17,900 nucleotides of DNA from an uncultured Bacteroidales bacterium (GTDB lineage Bacteria > Bacteroidota > Bacteroidia > Bacteroidales > Muribaculaceae), in NCBI GenBank assembly GCA_905210435.1, contig CAJLWO010000055.1, positions 1-17,900 on the forward strand. The letters run 5' to 3'. Shown here piece by piece: positions 14,606 through 17,900 of this stretch (positions within the stretch are counted from its first letter, which is position 1; every line of letters begins with the position of its first letter). The notes beneath the pieces were generated by a model. The model made no database searches. It saw only the letters and a program-made list of their open reading frames with translations, and had not been told where the DNA came from. A program made the position numbers and the translations under genes.

Positions 14606-15634
14606 ATGGCCGACGCAGTAACATACACAGCCTTGCGCAACGCTCTTGCCCGCAAGCAATACAGCAACGTCTACTTCATTCACGGCGAAGAGGGATACTA
14701 TATCGACGAGCTTGCCGGGCTTTTCGAGACAATCCTACCCGAGTCGGAACGCGACTTCAACCAATACACCCTCTACGCGCCGCAGACCGACGCCGCCACC
14801 GTGTCCGAAGCCTGCCAGCGCTACCCCATGATGGCCGAGCGTCAGGTCGTCATCGTCAAAGAAGCGCAGTCCGTACCCGTGGCATGGTTCAACAAGCTGC
14901 TCCCCTACCTCGAGAGTCCCGTTGCCACCACCCTGCTCGTCATCATAGCCCGCGGCGCATCCGTCAAGAGCGCCACCCTCACCAAAAGCCTTGCCAAAGG
15001 CCACGCCGTAGTTTTCGAGTCGAAACGCCTCGCACCCGCAGCCGTCACCAACACCATCCGTGAATTCATCAAGGAGCGCGGCCTCACCATCGACGACAAA
15101 GCCCTCGCCATGCTCCAGGACTACGTAGGCTCCGACCTGTCGCGCATCTACAACGAAATCGGCAAAATGACCGTCGCACTCCCCGCCAACGCCATGATTA
15201 CCCCCGAAAGCGTGGAACGCAACATCGGCGTCAGCAAAGACTACAACAACTTCGAACTGATTGCCGCCATCGCCCGCCGCGACGTGCCCCGCATCTACAA
15301 AATCATCAACTACTTCCGCCGCGACCCCAAGAACCATCAGCCGATCGTCACCACACCCCTCCTCTTCAACTTCTTCGCCAACCTGCTCACCGCCCTATAC
15401 GCCCCTGACAAATCCGACCGTGGCCTCATGGCCGAACTCGGGTTCAAATGGCCCGGCCAGCTCACCGACATCAAGCCCGGCCTCGCCAACTACCGTCCCT
15501 GGCAAATCATCAAAAACATCTCCGCCATCCGCCAATTCGACGCCCAAAGCAAAGGCATAGGCTCTCGCGCCGACCAGTTCGACCTCTTCGAAATCCTCAT
15601 CTTCCAGATCCTCAACAACCCCAACCGTCCCTGA
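14606..15634 (+). CDS. holA: DNA polymerase III delta subunit
   Basis: A 342-residue delta subunit of the clamp loader, which opens the beta sliding clamp in the replisome. It begins MADAVTYTALRNALARKQYSNVYFIHGEEGYYIDELAGLF, typical of family domain I (PF06144 type). MAERQVVIVKEAQ is followed by a degenerate AAA+ core without Walker residues, as expected for delta. Then come LQDYVGSDLSRIYNEIGKM, SVERNIGVSKDYNNFELI and a helical C-terminal collar domain from about residue 215. Third codon positions are strongly C-rich and the plus strand is poor in G (7 G against 28 C in 15361-15420), unlike most genes before 13.7 kb. It is transcribed alone and ends before a clear hairpin. Confidence 0.95.
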   Translation: MADAVTYTALRNALARKQYSNVYFIHGEEGYYIDELAGLFETILPESERDFNQYTLYAPQTDAATVSEACQRYPMMAERQVVIVKEAQSVPVAWFNKLLPYLESPVATTLLVIIARGASVKSATLTKSLAKGHAVVFESKRLAPAAVTNTIREFIKERGLTIDDKALAMLQDYVGSDLSRIYNEIGKMTVALPANAMITPESVERNIGVSKDYNNFELIAAIARRDVPRIYKIINYFRRDPKNHQPIVTTPLLFNFFANLLTALYAPDKSDRGLMAELGFKWPGQLTDIKPGLANYRPWQIIKNISAIRQFDAQSKGIGSRADQFDLFEILIFQILNNPNRP

Positions 15635-15710
15635 AACACCCCGTCCACAGTACACTCATCGCGATAAAAATATCGGCCGAAACAAACCAAAATCATTTTA
15701 AAAGTTAAAC

Positions 15711-15743
15711 CGCAGCTACTACCGGCTTGCCATAGTAGCTGCG
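15711..15743 (+). terminator. Hairpin terminator after holA
   Basis: CGCAGCTACTA (15711-15721) and TAGTAGCTGCG (15733-15743) form a perfect 11-bp stem with an 11-base loop, preceded by an A-rich stretch and followed by ATTTCCTT. It lies 76 bases after the holA stop. The T tract is short, so termination efficiency is uncertain. Confidence 0.6.
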
Positions 15744-15890
15744 ATTTCCTTACACCATAGACTACAAACCGCAGAATATAATATTCTGACGCATGTCCTC
15801 TCAGACTATGATAGATTTAAATAATTGCATGCTATTGAAATCTATCTGTAGTGCAAAATTGTTAATGGCGGATATTATTAGTGGCTGAAA
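15744..15890. other. Intergenic DNA with two small palindromes
   Basis: CAGAATAT and ATATTCTG (15772-15788, one central base) form a perfect 8-bp palindrome. GATAGATTT (15810-15818) and AAATCTATC (15838-15846) form a 9-bp stem with a 19-base loop just downstream of the DUF4595 gene's stop, where it could act as that gene's terminator. No gene is seen. Confidence 0.4.
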
Positions 15891-16667
15891 TTAGATTTTC
15901 GTCCACTTGAATTTATACTCCTGTATATCACCATCTTCATCTATGACTTCCATCGTTTGCGGATATCCGTTCTCACTGAAATTAGAGTAAGTGAATTTGT
16001 GATAACTGTCATCTTCCGAGATTGATTTAAGGAGATTTTTGGGTTGTTGTCCAAAATATCCTGATGCCATTAGGAACGGATCGCAAGAATCAAAATATAC
16101 AACAGAGTACGACATATGCTGGAAACAACTAAGAGTATTGGCATCTGATGTAAATTCAAATTTGACCGAATACTTGTATCCCCCTTCATTTATTGTTGCA
16201 GAAACAGGATTACCATCTTTCCAAATAAAAGTACAAGCCTCATATCGGCCTGAATAACTGTTCAGTTGATTTTGATCATTGTAATTATAAGAAATGGAAT
16301 TTTCACTTTCGGAAATAATAAGACCATTTCTCAAGTTGTATATTTTGTCAACAGTGGCATCTGTATCATTGCCGTATCTGCTCTTAACTGTAATCTTGTC
16401 CTGAGAATATTCATAAGTATATGAAGTGTTGTCGTCCGTATAACTTATGATACGACCGTTCGAATCATATTTGACATTGGTAAAAACAGACCCATTAAGA
16501 TCATTCGGCCCATCATTAAAGTTTATGTATCCACCTTCCATGGAGGTAAGAGCCATTTTTACTTTTGGCATTTCGGGTCCATCATTGTCGTCATCACTAC
16601 AAGAAGTTATACCTGGCATAAGCAAAGTTGCGATAGCACATGCCAGAAAAAATTTGATTGTTTTCAT
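15891..16667 (-). CDS. DUF4595-type lipoprotein
   Basis: A 258-residue predicted lipoprotein with signal MKTIKFFLACAIATLLMPGITSC (acceptor Cys 23), followed by an acidic SDDDNDG linker that often marks surface lipoproteins in this phylum. The rest is a beta-rich sequence of repeating hairpins (VKYDSNGRIISYTDDN, YEYSQDKITVKSRYG, YNYNDQNQLNSYSG, FIWKDGNPVSATI, KFTYSNFSENGYPQTMEVI). This is the pattern of DUF4595 proteins, related in look to YD/RHS strands. Such proteins are common secreted Bacteroidales products; the role is unknown. It is AT-rich compared with holA. Its first six codons are duplicated directly upstream of the ATG. Confidence 0.8.
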   Translation of the reverse strand: MKTIKFFLACAIATLLMPGITSCSDDDNDGPEMPKVKMALTSMEGGYINFNDGPNDLNGSVFTNVKYDSNGRIISYTDDNTSYTYEYSQDKITVKSRYGNDTDATVDKIYNLRNGLIISESENSISYNYNDQNQLNSYSGRYEACTFIWKDGNPVSATINEGGYKYSVKFEFTSDANTLSCFQHMSYSVVYFDSCDPFLMASGYFGQQPKNLLKSISEDDSYHKFTYSNFSENGYPQTMEVIDEDGDIQEYKFKWTKI

Positions 16668-16685
16668 AAATTTGATTGTTTTTAT
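16650..16685 (-). repeat. 18-bp tandem duplication across a start codon
   Basis: On the minus strand ATAAAAACAATCAAATTT (16685-16668) is followed directly by ATGAAAACAATCAAATTT (16667-16650). The units differ only by ATA versus ATG at the start position. The downstream unit encodes MKTIKF of the lipoprotein; the upstream one is in frame. Confidence 0.75.
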
Positions 16686-17530
16686 AATTTTGTTTTATTT
16701 CGCCCCCCGGTTGAAATACTTTATAAATAAGTAATCAAAGAAAAATGTGGGGATTCAAATTTAGTTATATTTTCCATCTTTATTTTGCTACATATTACCA
16801 TGGTTGGTACAAGCCGATATATACAAAATGAATGGAAAATATAAATTTCGATTATTGCAGATTACAATTTTATTACTTCGTTATTTCTAATGCATCTATC
16901 GGCTGAATCACGCCCTTCACCGGCAATGTTTTCTGCCAGATGACCAATGCTTTTGAATCGCCAGTAAAAAGGAAACTTCATACTTTACTAAGATGCACTT
17001 TAACGGCCATGATAGCCATCTCACGAAAACTTTTAGGGAAGTGATTCTTATGAACACATATTCCACAGTAGCAACAAATTATTCAGCTACTTACCATTAA
17101 CCGCGAATACAACTCTATATTATCCATAAATATTACTCAGCGCCGCGGTCATCCCCTCGTTGGCTTTTGATTGGTTAGTTTAACAAAAAAGCGCAGGAAT
17201 CTGTATCTGTTGCCGTCCTACAAGCAGAGGCTTCTCGCATTGCCCTATTCATGTCGGACGGCAACGTGCAGAAGCCCACGCCAGTATATGCAACCAATGC
17301 TTCCGGCCATATTTCTCCCGAAATATAAACCGACTGCCGGATAATCACATACCACGGGCATCTACCGTTGCTCAATCCTTGACATGAATATGAAATTTTG
17401 CGAGAATTTCTGCTTGTCAAGAATCAGCGCGGATAAACGCTTTCTAAAATGTCATACAACCCGCTCCGCTTTCCCCAAACCGAGGTTTGGCTCGGTTGAA
17501 CCTCACACTACCGGCGTGGTCTGCGTAACG
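16686..17530. other. Long gap without a convincing gene, perhaps decayed sequence
   Basis: Only short frames are open here. On the minus strand, 17127 to 16873 reads as one frame with two in-frame TGA codons (17085-17083 and 16980-16978), and its last piece, GDSKALVIWQKTLPVKGV onward, looks protein-like. A minus frame at 17420-17175 and competing plus frames (for example ESVSVAVLQAEASRIALFM near 17197) also look partly coding, so the strand cannot be decided. At 17475-17497 two mutually exclusive stems share bases (CCAAAC/GTTTGG and AACCGAG/CTCGGTT). I recognise no family. Confidence 0.35.
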
Positions 17531-17573
17531 GTCTGCAACACAAAAATACAATATATTTTTGAATTCAAAAAAA

Positions 17574-17605
17574 TTTGGGAAATAAAAAAAATAGCATTAC
17601 ATTTG
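17574..17605 (+). promoter_or_regulatory. Promoter of tRNA-Gly
   Basis: TTTG at 17574-17577, a 20-base spacer and TACATTTG at 17598-17605 match both boxes of the Bacteroidetes consensus. The -7 box ends 17 bases before the mature tRNA. Confidence 0.65.
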
Positions 17606-17622
17606 CACTGCATTAGCGCCAT

Positions 17623-17695
17623 GCGGCAGTAGCTCAGTTGGTAGAGCATCAGCTTCCCAAGCTGAGGGTCGCGAGTTCGAGCCTCGTTTGCCGCT
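17623..17695 (+). tRNA. tRNA-Gly(CCC)
   Basis: A 73-base cloverleaf. Acceptor arms GCGGCAG and TTGCCGC pair with one G-U; the D-arm contains AGCTCAGTTGGTAGAGC. The anticodon stem TCAGC/GCTGA holds the loop TTCCCAA with anticodon CCC at 17656-17658. The T-arm is CGAGTTCGAGCCTCG-like with the GTTCGA loop. The discriminator base is T, as usual for glycine tRNAs. The CCA end is not encoded. It is a lone gene that reads GGG codons. Confidence 0.95.
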
Positions 17696-17699
17696 CTGT

Positions 17700-17743
17700 C
17701 ACAAAAACGCTCCAAAAGTAATCTTTTGGAGCGTTTTTTTGTG
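17700..17743 (+). terminator. Intrinsic terminator after tRNA-Gly
   Basis: ACGCTCCAAAAG (17707-17718), loop TAAT, CTTTTGGAGCGT (17723-17734), then a continuous run of T and GTG. The stem can extend through the A and T runs. It starts a few bases after the tRNA end. Confidence 0.88.
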
Positions 17744-17804
17744 TGCTGCCCTCGGGGTTATCAGAAGGGGGGCGCAAAACTACGAAATATACGAACGAAG
17801 TTTT

Positions 17805-17900
17805 AGGGACGCGCTCCAATGCTGTTAACTTAAGCTGAGCTGATAGGGGCGGGGGCGTCTCGCCCCCGTGGTATTATTCTTACACACTGAAAGTTACCAC
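17805..17900. repeat. Composite repeat, copy B, cut by the window end
   Basis: Bases 17805-17834 (AGGGACGCG to CTTAAG) match the reverse complement of 13993-14022 at 27 of 30 positions. After CTTAAG and 7 unrelated bases, 17842-17900 match 13704-13762 at 50 of 59 positions without gaps. They include a GGGCGTCTCGCC-type palindrome and the conserved ACACTGAAAGTTAC. The match is still running at the last base, so the element continues beyond the window. Confidence 0.7.

Noticed and set aside
14735..15337. Long open minus-strand frame inside holA (200 codons, Gly/Val/Asp-rich).
   Set aside because: It is antisense to a clearly identified gene and arises from the strongly C-rich third positions of holA; the composition is not protein-like.
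15772..15788. CAGAATATAATATTCTG considered as a dif or operator site.
   Set aside because: It is a simple palindrome without the asymmetric XerC/XerD arms, and there is no nearby regulator.

Overview
The window looks like chromosomal DNA of a Bacteroidales bacterium, probably from a gut lineage near the Muribaculaceae. The evidence is TAnnTTTG/TTTG promoter boxes of the Bacteroidetes primary-sigma type in front of several genes, an almost complete lack of Shine-Dalgarno sequences, many lipoproteins, and phylum-typical gene content: an HU-CCDC81/SPOR protein, a DUF6377 regulator, a DUF4595 lipoprotein and an HsdR_N-like gene divergent from holA. The genus assignment is inference.

Layout. 1-2823: the last 20 codons of an unidentified gene, a frameshifted lipoprotein (minus), a serine beta-lactamase-like lipoprotein (plus) and a TPR protein (minus). 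2949-6443: an HU/SPOR protein, then a tight plus-strand run of nitroreductase, DUF2520 Rossmann protein, KdsC-like phosphatase and Maf pyrophosphatase. Two joins overlap (8 and 14 bases), so this is very probably an operon. 6559-8628: an AT-rich MORN-like lipoprotein facing an ATP-grasp-like protein of unknown role. 8796-10700: mutL. 11001-13689: a DUF6377 membrane-anchored regulator divergent from an AraC-family regulator. 14041-15634: an HsdR_N/PD-(D/E)XK-like protein divergent from holA. 15891-16667: a DUF4595-type lipoprotein. 17623-17695: tRNA-Gly(CCC) with a clear promoter and terminator.

Most genes are housekeeping (mismatch repair, clamp loading, Kdo synthesis, nucleotide-pool cleaning) or ordinary envelope and regulatory genes. 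No defence island, CRISPR array, prophage or biosynthetic cluster is visible. The least explained parts are non-coding. A 191-bp palindromic MITE-like element sits exactly in the mutL stop codon, flanked by TTA duplications. A larger composite repeat of nested hairpins lies at 13691-14022, and a related copy begins at 17805 and runs off the window end. Base composition also appears to shift near 13.7-14.0 kb, from a plus strand often richer in G to one consistently richer in C. That could mark a replication-terminus-type change or a rearrangement boundary.

The 955 bases between the DUF4595 lipoprotein and the tRNA hold no convincing intact gene and may be decayed sequence.
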